From: SAR116 cluster bacterium
Lineage (GTDB): Bacteria; Pseudomonadota; Alphaproteobacteria; Puniceispirillales; Puniceispirillaceae
Assembly: GCA_002722385.1 (NCBI GenBank)
Contig: PBLR01000005.1
Location: 13,752 to 23,200 of the forward strand
Length of the DNA stretch: 9,449 nucleotides
Direction: 5' to 3'
In this document: positions 1-6,287 of the stretch, one piece after another
Position numbering within the stretch: the stretch's first letter is position 1
How the letters are laid out: each line of letters starts with the position of its first letter
The notes under the pieces: model-generated
What the model was told of the DNA's origin: nothing
Databases searched by the model: none
The model's input: the letters and a program-made list of their open reading frames with translations, nothing else
Made by a program: the position numbers and the translations under genes

Positions 1-1097
1 ATCAGCTCTGCCCGGCATTCATAGCCCAGTATCGCGGCGAAATCTGCGCTTTTTTGGCCTTTTACTTTCTCAGCCTCTGCTGAAGAATAGCCAGCCAGCC
101 CGTGACCCAGTTCCTGGCCTGACTCCGCAACGATAACAACCAAATCACCTCTGTCAAACTGACCAGAAATTCCGGTTATGCCAACCGGCAGAAGGGATTT
201 TCCCTGCCGCAGGGCGGATTGGGCACCAGCATCAACAGTGATGGTTCCTTTGGGATCAAGCGCGCCGGCAATCCAGCTTTTGCGCGCCTTGATAAGAGAG
301 GTCTGCGGGTGAAAAAAGCTGCATTTCGCACCATTCATCAGCGCGGACACAGGCCGGCTGTCAACACCTTTACAGATGATCATGCCCACACCGGCAGCAG
401 AAGCAATGCGGGCGGCGGCCAGTTTGGTGGCCATACCGCCTGAGGCAAATTCGGCATTGGCATCACCGCCCATCGCCAGAATATCAGGTGTAATCTCAGG
501 AATATCAGCAATATGCCGGGCGGTGTCTGTGCGATGCGGGTTGGCGGTATAAAGCCCGTCCACATCAGACAATAAAATCAACAGATCAGCAGACACCATG
601 GCAGCCACCCGGGCGGCCAGCCTGTCATTATCCCCGAAACGGATCTCATAAGTTGTGACTGTGTCATTTTCATTAACCACAGGCACCACCCCCAGATCAA
701 GCAGGGTCTGTATCGTGGCCCGGGCATTGATATGACGACGCCGGGTTTCAGTATCATCCGGGGCCAGCAATATCTGGCCTGCCCGCAAACCCACATCTGC
801 TAGCGCTTCTGACCAGAGCTGGGCCAGTTCCACCTGGCCGGTGGCCGCGGCGGCCTGTTTTTCTTCCAGCCGGATGGACCGGGCGGTCAGGCCAAGATGA
901 CGACGGCCAAGCGCAATAGAGCCTGAAGAGATCAGAACCACCTGCGCGCCTTGTGCACGCAATTTGGCGACATCTTCTGCCAGCGCGCGCATCCAGTCTT
1001 TCCGGGCTTCTCCTTTTGCCGGATCAAACAGCAGGGCAGAGCCGATTTTGATAACAATCCGGCCAGCTTTGGCGATACGATCAGTAATCATGGTCAT
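1..1097 (-). CDS. proB: Glutamate 5-kinase (gamma-glutamyl kinase), 3' end cut by window edge
   Basis: Catalyses ATP-dependent phosphorylation of L-glutamate to gamma-glutamyl phosphate, the first step of proline synthesis in the cytosol. The 365 visible residues show an amino-acid-kinase domain: RIVIKIGSALL near residues 13-23 (phosphate-binding strand), LISSGSIALG 55-64, the glutamate-site VNENDTV 141-147, FGDNDRLAARV 154-164, LLSDVDGLYT 175-184 and FASGGMATK 217-225. A PUA domain fills roughly 279 to the edge. The reading frame is open to base 1; family members usually run about 367-380 residues and end shortly after an ILGY motif, seen here at 356-359, so only about 10 residues are missing. 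The start is the first ATG of a tandem pair (1097 and 1091). It lies 5 nt after the obgE stop, so coupling with obgE is likely. proA would be the usual next gene but lies outside the window. Identity is secure. Confidence 0.96.
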   Translation of the reverse strand, partial: MTMITDRIAKAGRIVIKIGSALLFDPAKGEARKDWMRALAEDVAKLRAQGAQVVLISSGSIALGRRHLGLTARSIRLEEKQAAAATGQVELAQLWSEALADVGLRAGQILLAPDDTETRRRHINARATIQTLLDLGVVPVVNENDTVTTYEIRFGDNDRLAARVAAMVSADLLILLSDVDGLYTANPHRTDTARHIADIPEITPDILAMGGDANAEFASGGMATKLAAARIASAAGVGMIICKGVDSRPVSALMNGAKCSFFHPQTSLIKARKSWIAGALDPKGTITVDAGAQSALRQGKSLLPVGITGISGQFDRGDLVVIVAESGQELGHGLAGYSSAEAEKVKGQKSADFAAILGYECRAEL

Positions 1098-1102
1098 GAT
1101 CT

Positions 1103-2152
1103 CTAGCCCTGTTCATGTGGCGTCCAGGCCACCTTATCAGCGGCGGCCTGTTCTGCCTCAGCCTTGCTTTCGGTAATCATTTCCTGGACGGCCCGCAACA
1201 CCTCAGTCACCCCGTCATGGCTGACAGAAGACATATACAGGATTTTGCCTGCTCCTGCTGCTTGCAGCGCATCACGCACTTCATCAAGATAATCTGTCGG
1301 CGCGGTGTCGCATTTCGATAAGACCAGCACTTCGGGCTTGTCTGCCAGCACATCTGCATAGGCTTCAACCTCACGCCGGACAATCTGCCAGCTTTCCACC
1401 GGATCATAGGCTGAGGCATCAATAAGATGAAGCAGAACACGGCACCTTTCCACATGGCCTAAAAACCTATGGCCAATGCCTGCGCCCTGATGCGCTCCTT
1501 CGATAAGACCGGGAATATCGGCCATCACAAATTCCTGGCCGTCAATCCCGACCACCCCCAGATTCGGGTGCAGAGTGGTAAAAGGATAATCAGCGATTTT
1601 TGGACGCGCAGCAGAGACCACAGATAAAAAAGTCGATTTTCCGGCATTTGGCAGACCCAAAAGACCGGCATCAGCGATAAGCTTCAGCCTGAGCCAGATC
1701 CACATCTCGCTGCCTTTTTCACCAGGCTGGGCTCTGCGCGGTGCCTGATTCGTCGAGGATTTGAAATAGGCATTTCCTTTTCCCCCGATACCGCCTGAGG
1801 CCAGAATCACTTCCTGACCTTCTTTGGTCAGATCAGCCAGCACAGCCTCACCATCATCAGAGATAATCTGGGTGCCCACAGGCAGGTTCAGAATCACATC
1901 CTTGCCGCGCCCCCCTGATCGGTTACGGCCAGCCCCGGGGATGCCTGAATCAGCCTTGAAATGTTGCTGATAGCGATAATCAATAAGGGTGTTCAGACCG
2001 CCAACGCAACGGGCAATAACATCGCCGCCCCGCCCGCCATCTCCGCCGTCAGGACCGCCCATCGGCACATTCGCTTCACGCCGGAAACTGACAGAACCTG
2101 GCCCGCCATTTCCAGAGCGAATAAAAATCTTTGCCTGGTCCAGAAATTTCAT
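1103..2152 (-). CDS. obgE: GTPase Obg/CgtA, ribosome assembly factor
   Basis: Essential GTPase family acting in late 50S subunit maturation and linked to stringent response and cell-cycle control. 349 residues. The N-terminal glycine-rich Obg fold covers about 1-158 ([17 protein letters not shown] start; [14 protein letters not shown] 32-45). The G domain follows: P-loop GLPNAGKST 166-174, switch I region with FTT 191-193, G3 DIPGL 212-216, G4 SKCD 279-282, G5 around SSV 308-310. The short acidic/Ala-rich tail carries no OCT domain. I chose the ATG at 2152 because the family begins MKF(V/L)D and AAAGG lies 8 nt upstream; an in-frame ATG at 2170 would add MIKACF and has no better site. The G4 motif has Ser where Asn or Thr is usual. 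It follows rpmA but is separated from it by a terminator, and lies 5 nt before proB. Confidence 0.97.
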   Translation of the reverse strand: MKFLDQAKIFIRSGNGGPGSVSFRREANVPMGGPDGGDGGRGGDVIARCVGGLNTLIDYRYQQHFKADSGIPGAGRNRSGGRGKDVILNLPVGTQIISDDGEAVLADLTKEGQEVILASGGIGGKGNAYFKSSTNQAPRRAQPGEKGSEMWIWLRLKLIADAGLLGLPNAGKSTFLSVVSAARPKIADYPFTTLHPNLGVVGIDGQEFVMADIPGLIEGAHQGAGIGHRFLGHVERCRVLLHLIDASAYDPVESWQIVRREVEAYADVLADKPEVLVLSKCDTAPTDYLDEVRDALQAAGAGKILYMSSVSHDGVTEVLRAVQEMITESKAEAEQAAADKVAWTPHEQG

Positions 2153-2160
2153 AAAACATG

Positions 2161-2175
2161 CCTTTATCATAAAGG
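2161..2175 (-). promoter_or_regulatory. Perfect dyad covering the obgE ribosome-binding site
   Basis: CCTTTATCATAAAGG is a perfect inverted repeat with 7-bp arms around one base. In the obgE mRNA it can fold as a 5-bp stem (CCUUU/AAAGG) with an AUGAU loop. The 3' arm is the Shine-Dalgarno AAAGG used for the ATG at 2152, and the loop holds the alternative upstream AUG at 2170. It could act as a translational hairpin or as a DNA operator. The structure is seen directly; the role is inferred. Confidence 0.4.
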
Positions 2176-2209
2176 GTGAGTGGCTGCGGGTAGTCCTGTA
2201 TCAGACACC

Positions 2210-2254
2210 AAAAATTAAAAAGGGGATTTGCCCTGTAATGGGCCATCCCCTTTT
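2210..2254 (-). terminator. Intrinsic terminator after rpmA
   Basis: Read on the minus strand: AAAAGGGGAT pairs with ATCCCCTTTT (10 bp), an inner GCCC/GGGC pair extends the stem around an ATTACA loop, and the stem is followed by T5-AA-T5. It is a textbook rho-independent terminator for the rplU-rpmA transcript, 57-101 nt past the rpmA stop. It leaves only about 60 bp before obgE, where no convincing promoter is seen, so obgE may depend partly on read-through. The plus-strand reading has four T's after the stem and would be a weaker terminator. Confidence 0.85.
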
Positions 2255-2267
2255 GATCTCACTTGCC

Positions 2268-2282
2268 GCGCATATATTGCGC
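2268..2282. repeat. Short inverted repeat downstream of rpmA
   Basis: GCGCATATATTGCGC has 5-bp GC-rich arms around a TATAT centre, between the rpmA stop and the terminator. In RNA it gives a small hairpin that could stabilise or mark processing of the 3' end. No function can be assigned. Confidence 0.35.
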
Positions 2283-2310
2283 AGACTTTGTGTGATCGGC
2301 GTCTCAGCCT

Positions 2311-2580
2311 CTATTCAGCGGCTTTTGCCTGATCCTGAACAGATACAAACATGCGCTTTCCGGCTCTCTGGCGGAAGCTGACATGACCGTCACATAAGGC
2401 GAACAGGGTATGGTCCTTGCCCATGCCCACATTTTCACCCGGGTGGAACTTTGTGCCGCGCTGCCGGACAATGATGTTGCCCGCGATTACGGACTCGCCG
2501 CCAAATTTCTTCACGCCTAACCGGCGTCCGGCTGAATCACGACCGTTTCTGGAGCTACCGCCTGCTTTTTTATGTGCCAT
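2311..2580 (-). CDS. rpmA: 50S ribosomal protein L27
   Basis: Structural protein of the large subunit whose basic N-terminal tail reaches the peptidyl-transferase centre. The 89-residue product matches the usual length. It starts [16 protein letters not shown], the family hallmark, followed by [12 protein letters not shown] and the core [19 protein letters not shown]; the C-terminus is [11 protein letters not shown]. There is no N-terminal prepeptide of the Firmicute cleaved type. The start at 2580 is preceded by AAGGAG at 9 nt spacing. It lies 18 nt downstream of the rplU stop in the same operon and ends in TAG before a strong terminator. Identity is secure. Confidence 0.98.
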   Translation of the reverse strand: MAHKKAGGSSRNGRDSAGRRLGVKKFGGESVIAGNIIVRQRGTKFHPGENVGMGKDHTLFALCDGHVSFRQRAGKRMFVSVQDQAKAAE

Positions 2581-2598
2581 GCTCTGCTCTCCTTAACC

Positions 2599-3093
2599 TT
2601 AATCTGACTTCTTAGCCGCTGCCTTTTTTGGGGCAGCAGCCTTCTTAGCAGCTGTTTTCTTCGCTGCGGTCTTTTTTGCAGCTGGTGCCTTTTTGGCGGC
2701 TGCTTTCTTTTCCGCTGCAGGTTCAGCTTTAGCTGTTTTCGGTGCAGCCGCTTTTTTCGCTGGCGCAGCGGCTTTTTTCGCTGAGGTGTTGATATCTGTG
2801 ATCTTCAGCAGCGTCAGGTCCTGTCTGTGACCTTGCGTGCGGCGATGATTCTTACGACGCTTGCGGCGGAAGATAATGATTTTCGGCCCGCGGGTCTGGC
2901 TGACCACCTGCGCTTCAACAGACGCATTGGCCACAACAGGCGTGCCAACGGTTACATTGTCGCCTTCACCCAGCAGCATCACGTCAGACAGAGTGACTTT
3001 CTGGCCCTCTTCTGCATCCAGCTTTTCCACAAGGATGGTGTCATCCTTGGTTACGCGGTACTGTTTTCCGCCTGTTTTCACCACAGCGTACAT
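2599..3093 (-). CDS. rplU: 50S ribosomal protein L21 with Ala/Lys-rich C-terminal extension
   Basis: Large-subunit protein that binds 23S rRNA. 164 residues against about 103 in E. coli. Residues 1-102 are a normal L21: MYAVVKTGGKQYRV start, VGTPVV 49-54, and the basic RNA-binding stretch FRRKRRKNHRRTQGHRQ 75-91. Residues 105-164 are an almost pure Ala/Lys/Pro tail with AAKK and AAAPKK repeats, like histone H1 tails; such tails are known on some alphaproteobacterial L21 proteins. I prefer the ATG at 3093 over the in-frame ATG at 3102 because the family starts MYAVV and AGGA sits 8 nt upstream; the longer start would add only MIA. First gene of the rplU-rpmA operon. Confidence 0.96.
   Translation of the reverse strand: MYAVVKTGGKQYRVTKDDTILVEKLDAEEGQKVTLSDVMLLGEGDNVTVGTPVVANASVEAQVVSQTRGPKIIIFRRKRRKNHRRTQGHRQDLTLLKITDINTSAKKAAAPAKKAAAPKTAKAEPAAEKKAAAKKAPAAKKTAAKKTAAKKAAAPKKAAAKKSD
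2602..2781 (-). repeat. rplU: Degenerate Ala/Lys codon repeats encoding the L21 tail
   Basis: About 180 bp made of imperfect reiterations of GCx-GCx-AAA/G-AAG codons (units such as AAAKK, AAPAKK, KKTAAKK). The DNA is purine-biased on the coding strand and has low complexity, so slippage and strain-to-strain length variation are plausible. The reading frame is intact throughout. Confidence 0.7.
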
Positions 3094-3131
3094 GGCGATC
3101 ATCCTATTCCTAATTCAAAATTATTGTTACC

Positions 3132-3199
3132 TGTACAGCCTTGCTGTGCAGATATCTTATGCTGACCATAGTGTTAATATCCAGGCAGCAAGCCATATT
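3132..3199 (-). promoter_or_regulatory. rplU 5' leader with two potential hairpins
   Basis: Between the proposed promoter and rplU the transcript has a leader of about 110 nt. Two inverted repeats are visible: 3176-3199 (AATAT-GGC against GCC-ATATT arms) and 3132-3150 (TGCACAGC against GCTGTACA, one mismatch, AAG loop). Ribosomal-protein operons are often autoregulated through leader structure, but I recognise no described element here. Confidence 0.35.
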
Positions 3200-3209
3200 G
3201 AGGGCTCGG

Positions 3210-3237
3210 AATACACGCCTTTGCCCCCTGATGTCAA
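3210..3237 (-). promoter_or_regulatory. Probable sigma-70-type promoter of rplU-rpmA
   Basis: The minus strand has a perfect -35 TTGACA (3237-3232), then a 16-nt G-rich spacer and TGTATT (3215-3210) as the -10; TATTCC two bases further is an alternative at 18 nt. The position upstream of a highly expressed ribosomal operon fits. The -35 is excellent, the -10 only fair. Confidence 0.65.
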
Positions 3238-3287
3238 GTCAGAACTGTGGTTTAGGGGCAACAATATAGCCCAAATCTGAAGAGGAA

Positions 3288-3303
3288 GAGCATGGTGATG
3301 CTC
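3288..3303 (-). terminator. Weak hairpin at the end of the enolase-superfamily gene
   Basis: GAGCAT-CACC-ATGCTC is a perfect 6-bp stem with a 4-nt loop overlapping the stop codon of the gene at 3302-4522. It is followed on the minus strand by TTCCTCTTC, a pyrimidine run but not a clean T tract. It may be a weak terminator before the rplU promoter. Confidence 0.4.
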
Positions 3304-4522
3304 AGCCTCCGGCGAAATGCCTGTTCCGGGCCGGATCAAACGGGGTCTGGCCCATTTCCAGATGCAGCTGATCACCATGATAAGGATGGGCGCGTGCCAC
3401 CTCTTCATTCAGCTCAACCCCCAGCCCCGGGGCAGTGGGAATCAAAACACGGCCCTTGTCTATCTCTATCTTGCTGGACAGCAGCTCGGCATGAAACCCG
3501 TCCATCTTGTCGATCATTTCAATAATCAGGAAATTTGATGTGGCCGCAGCCAGCTGGATATTGGCGGCAGCCACTATCGGCCCGCAATATAAATGCGGGG
3601 CAATCTGGACATGTTTAACCGCGGCCATGGCCGCGATTTTAGCCCCCTCACGCAGGCCGCCCGCCCGGCCCAGATCAGGCTGTAGAATGGCCGCCGCACC
3701 ATGATCCAGGATAGCGGCGAATTCAGCTGCACTGCATAAGCGCTCACCAGTGGCCACCGGAACAGATGAGGCCCGGGCCACCTTCGCCATTTCAGCCGGA
3801 TTATCCGGCGGAACCGGTTCTTCAAACCAGAGCGGGTCATAAGGTGCGATCTGCTCGGCCAGACGGATCGCTCCGGCGGCTGTGAACTGGCCATGTGTGC
3901 CAAACAGCAGATCAGCCTTATCCCCAACCGCCTCGCGGATATGCCGGCAAAACGCAGCAGACCGGCTTAAGGCCTCTCGGTCAGGCATCCGCCCGTCAAA
4001 CACGGTATATTGACCGGCAGGGTCAAATTTTACAGCTGTAAAATCTTCGGCGACTTTCTCAGCAGCCCGTTCAGCAGAAGCAAGGGGATCAGCATAAAAA
4101 GCGGCCGCATCCTGGCTCTCATCAGGGTAGAGATAGGTATAGCAGCGCAAATCATCATGCACCCGCCCGCCCAGCAAATCATAACAGGGCATATCATGGG
4201 CTTTGCCGATAATATCCATACAGGCCATTTCCAGGCCGCTGACCACCCCCATCACTGTGGGATCAGGCCGGTGGGTGAAGCCGCTGCCATAGGCCCGCCG
4301 CACAAACTGTTCAATCTGGTGCGGGTCAGCCCCAGCCAGATAGCGGGCAAACATATCTTCAGCCAGATTTGCGGTCAGATGAGGTGAGAAGCTGGCCGCG
4401 TAAATTTCGCCATACCCAACAATGCCGCAAGCTGTTTTCAGCTTTACAAAAATGAAATAGCGCCCGCCCAGTGATGGCGGCGGATTACCGACCACAAAAC
4501 TCTCACAATTCTCCAGTTTCAT
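3302..4522 (-). CDS. Enolase-superfamily enzyme (mandelate racemase/muconate lactonizing family), substrate unknown
   Basis: 406 residues, the length of sugar-acid dehydratases and cycloisomerases of this superfamily, which abstract an alpha-proton from a carboxylate on a Mg-enolate intermediate. The capping domain is about 1-125 (MGVVSGLEMACMDIIGKAHDMPCYDLLGG 91-119 is typical). In the barrel I see K165 in AVKFDP, H210 in GTHGQF, the second metal ligand E234 in WFEEP, the third metal ligand E260 in TGERL, D283 in QPDLGRAGG and H310 in IAPHLYCGP. The spacing and His match galactonate/mannonate-dehydratase-type members, but the first metal ligand position, normally Asp two residues before the His, is G208. 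It may be an isofunctional subgroup with altered metal binding. It stands alone on the minus strand between housekeeping genes, with AAGGGGG 11 nt before the ATG. The substrate cannot be read from the sequence. Confidence 0.85.
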   Translation of the reverse strand: MKLENCESFVVGNPPPSLGGRYFIFVKLKTACGIVGYGEIYAASFSPHLTANLAEDMFARYLAGADPHQIEQFVRRAYGSGFTHRPDPTVMGVVSGLEMACMDIIGKAHDMPCYDLLGGRVHDDLRCYTYLYPDESQDAAAFYADPLASAERAAEKVAEDFTAVKFDPAGQYTVFDGRMPDREALSRSAAFCRHIREAVGDKADLLFGTHGQFTAAGAIRLAEQIAPYDPLWFEEPVPPDNPAEMAKVARASSVPVATGERLCSAAEFAAILDHGAAAILQPDLGRAGGLREGAKIAAMAAVKHVQIAPHLYCGPIVAAANIQLAAATSNFLIIEMIDKMDGFHAELLSSKIEIDKGRVLIPTAPGLGVELNEEVARAHPYHGDQLHLEMGQTPFDPARNRHFAGG

Positions 4523-4577
4523 GAATGATGCGCCCCCTTGTCTGAACAGGCCGTCTGACCACAGCTTTTTGCCTCAA

Positions 4578-4606
4578 AGTCTGAAGCGGGCCCTACCGGT
4601 TGTCAA
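4578..4606 (-). promoter_or_regulatory. Possible promoter of the enolase-superfamily gene
   Basis: The minus strand carries a perfect TTGACA (4606-4601) and, after 17 nt, CAGACT (4583-4578), a poor -10. The rest of the 205-bp divergent gap to the DM13 gene shows no better candidate for this direction. Only the -35 is convincing. Confidence 0.3.
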
Positions 4607-4635
4607 TTGCTCAACAAGGGCTGGCCGCGGCCACC

Positions 4636-4659
4636 TGATTTCAGGTTTGATTTCAGTTT
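4636..4659 (+). repeat. Tandem 12-bp repeat upstream of the DM13 gene
   Basis: TGATTTCAGGTT is followed directly by TGATTTCAGTTT (11 of 12 identical), then TGAAAAAG. It lies 69-92 bp before the DM13 start in the divergent gap, where direct repeats often mark regulator binding. No known regulator motif is recognised. Confidence 0.4.
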
Positions 4660-4727
4660 GAAAAAGTGGTTAATGCGGTTACGGTTGACGTTTAGACATC
4701 AGCTTGAAACGGCAAGGAGCTTTGTTC

Positions 4728-5234
4728 ATGAACACACTTATCGCCTTTGCCCGCCAGCATATTCTTTTATTCGGGGCGGCAAAATTTCTGGCTGGGCTGG
4801 CCATCGGCTTTGCGCTGGGTATTTATACACTGCCTATCCTCACAGCTGAAACCGGCCTCAGCACAACTGAACTTGTTCAACTGAAAGCGAATGCACAAGA
4901 AACCGTTCGCACCGGTGAATTCAGCCGTCAAAATCCCGGCTCGGATTTTCTGCATTGGGGGGAAGGGACCATTCATGTGACAGACAGCCGGATTTGGCTG
5001 GATGGCAAAGTGGCCCCCGGCCCGGATTACCGGCTCTATCTGACCAAGATGCAGGTTTCTTCAAAACAGGAATTTCTGGACATCAAGGATGATGCGCTTC
5101 AGATCGCGCCGATTAAAGCGTTTCGGAATTTTTCGGTCAGTGTGCCTGCAGGTGTGGCCACAGGTGATTATGGCGGCATCATTGTCTGGTGCGAAAGGTT
5201 CGGCGCGTTCATCACCTCTGCGTCACTGAACTAG
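4728..5234 (+). CDS. Membrane-anchored DM13-domain protein
   Basis: 168 residues. One N-terminal membrane segment covers about 11-40 (HILLFGAAKFLAGLAIGFALG then YTLPILTA), so the rest probably sits in the periplasm as an anchored domain. Residues about 62-166 match the DM13 pattern: TGEFSRQNPGSDFLHWGEG 62-80, APGPDYRLYLT 96-106, FLDIKDD 116-122, and the terminal IVWCERFGAFITSASL with the family's conserved cysteine at 155. DM13 domains have been proposed to take part in electron transfer; this is a prediction for the family, not a demonstrated role. The ATG at 4728 is chosen because AAGGAG lies 8 nt upstream; a TTG at 4704 in the same frame has no such site. Its last 12 bp overlap the convergent FAD oxidoreductase gene. 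Confidence 0.85.
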   Translation: MNTLIAFARQHILLFGAAKFLAGLAIGFALGIYTLPILTAETGLSTTELVQLKANAQETVRTGEFSRQNPGSDFLHWGEGTIHVTDSRIWLDGKVAPGPDYRLYLTKMQVSSKQEFLDIKDDALQIAPIKAFRNFSVSVPAGVATGDYGGIIVWCERFGAFITSASLN

Positions 5235-6227
5235 CGTCTCCATCAGCCAGAACGCGGCCCGTTCACCAGACAGAAACGCATCTTCTGCCCGGGCCCCTGA
5301 TCCGCGTCTGCTGTTGTCACCTTCTGCAGGATGCCAGTCTCCGGCAACGGTTATGGTCCCGCCTTGCTGGCGCGAAAAGAACGGGTCTTGTTCTGCACAA
5401 GGCTGTTCAACTTTGGCATAACGCCATCTGTGTGCGGCCTGATAGGATGGTTCAGGCAAATTTATCTCACATTCAGCTGCAAAGGCGGCCAACAGGGAGT
5501 CGCAAATAACCTCACGCGGATCTTCAAGATGGGCTGTTGAAAAACTCGCGCTCGCCTGAAGTGTCAGGGCAGATAGGCCGTTTGCGTCCGGCCGTTGTCC
5601 TTCATAAGTGGCCCAGCTCAGCACGCCGGTTTGCTTCTGAACAGGGGCGGCAGGCAGGTCAAGCGGGTCTGCAAAGCCCGCCATTACGGTCCAGCAGGGA
5701 GCATAGATAACCTCTGCTGCCGCTGCCGCCAGGCTGGGGGCCGCTGTGGCCAGCAGGCGGGCTGTTTGCGGGGCCGGGCAGGTGACCAGCAGATGCGGGC
5801 ACATGATCTGTTGCTGGTTTGACAGGCTGAGGATGGTCAGCCCGTCCGGGCTACGGGTAATCTGCTCAACTTCAACATCTTGTGTGATTTGCAGACCTTG
5901 TCCCATAAATTCAGCCAGGCCGCGCATGGCCGGTGTGCCGGATAAGGCCCCCTCGCGCCCGTCAAGCGGCCATTTGGCCAGCTTGCCAGCAGCCTCTGCA
6001 GCCTCACAAACAGCAGCAAAGCTCTTGGTTCGGGCGGTGATAAACTGGGCGCCATGATTAAACAGGAATCCGTCTGCGCGCCGGGTTGACATCCGCCCAC
6101 CTATCCGGCGGCCTTTATCAAGGATCATGACCTGATGGCCGGCCTCCTGCAACAGCCGTCCGGCTCTGAGCCCGGCAAGGCCTGATCCGATAATTACAAT
6201 TTTTTCTGTCATGGGGATGTTTGGCAT
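5223..6227 (-). CDS. Renalase-like NAD(P)/FAD-dependent amine-oxidase-family protein
   Basis: 334 residues, typical for bacterial renalase-like flavoproteins. The N-terminal Rossmann motif IVIIGSGLAGLRAGRLLQ (10-27) is followed by the acidic end of strand 2 in MILDKG 34-39 and RIGGRMSTRR 41-50, the FAD-binding GGR motif. NHGAQFITART (57-67) is characteristic of this group. The C-terminal FAD-binding part is VAGDW 294-298 with EDAFLSGERAA 314-324. Probably a soluble oxidoreductase; the true substrate is not readable from sequence, and renalase itself oxidises dihydro-isomers of NAD(P)H. Start: the ATG at 6227 has GACAGG directly against it and the in-frame ATG at 6212 has no ribosome site, so the start is uncertain. 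It is divergent from the HAD gene (60-bp gap) and tail to tail with the DM13 gene. Confidence 0.85.
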   Translation of the reverse strand: MPNIPMTEKIVIIGSGLAGLRAGRLLQEAGHQVMILDKGRRIGGRMSTRRADGFLFNHGAQFITARTKSFAAVCEAAEAAGKLAKWPLDGREGALSGTPAMRGLAEFMGQGLQITQDVEVEQITRSPDGLTILSLSNQQQIMCPHLLVTCPAPQTARLLATAAPSLAAAAAEVIYAPCWTVMAGFADPLDLPAAPVQKQTGVLSWATYEGQRPDANGLSALTLQASASFSTAHLEDPREVICDSLLAAFAAECEINLPEPSYQAAHRWRYAKVEQPCAEQDPFFSRQQGGTITVAGDWHPAEGDNSRRGSGARAEDAFLSGERAAFWLMETLVQ

Positions 6228-6287
6228 CCTGTCTGTTTATTGTCTGCTCTTGACTGTAAAGATAGATAGCAACAGGATGAGGGCAAG

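Noticed and set aside
2153..2190. TATGAT at 2171-2166 (minus strand) as an obgE -10 box
   Set aside because: No matching -35 at any usual spacing, and it lies inside the ribosome-site dyad too close to the start.
1989..2381. 130-residue plus-strand open frame across the obgE start and rpmA end
   Set aside because: It is antisense to obgE and rpmA, crosses a terminator, has Pro/Arg-rich composition typical of a shadow frame and no ribosome site.
2827..3280. Two overlapping plus-strand open frames opposite rplU and its promoter
   Set aside because: They mirror the L21 coding frame and the leader; no family resemblance and no ribosome site.
4622..4632. GGCCGCGGCC palindrome as an operator
   Set aside because: Short GC palindromes of this kind recur by chance in this sequence; nothing ties it to a gene.
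5189..6057. Several plus-strand open frames opposite the renalase-like gene
   Set aside because: They lie antisense to a clear flavoprotein frame and have no recognisable domain or start signal.
6228..6287. Divergent promoters in the 60-bp gap between the renalase-like and HAD genes
   Set aside because: TTGACT and TTGTCT are present but no acceptable -10 at 16-18 nt in either direction; transcription must start near here but I cannot place it.
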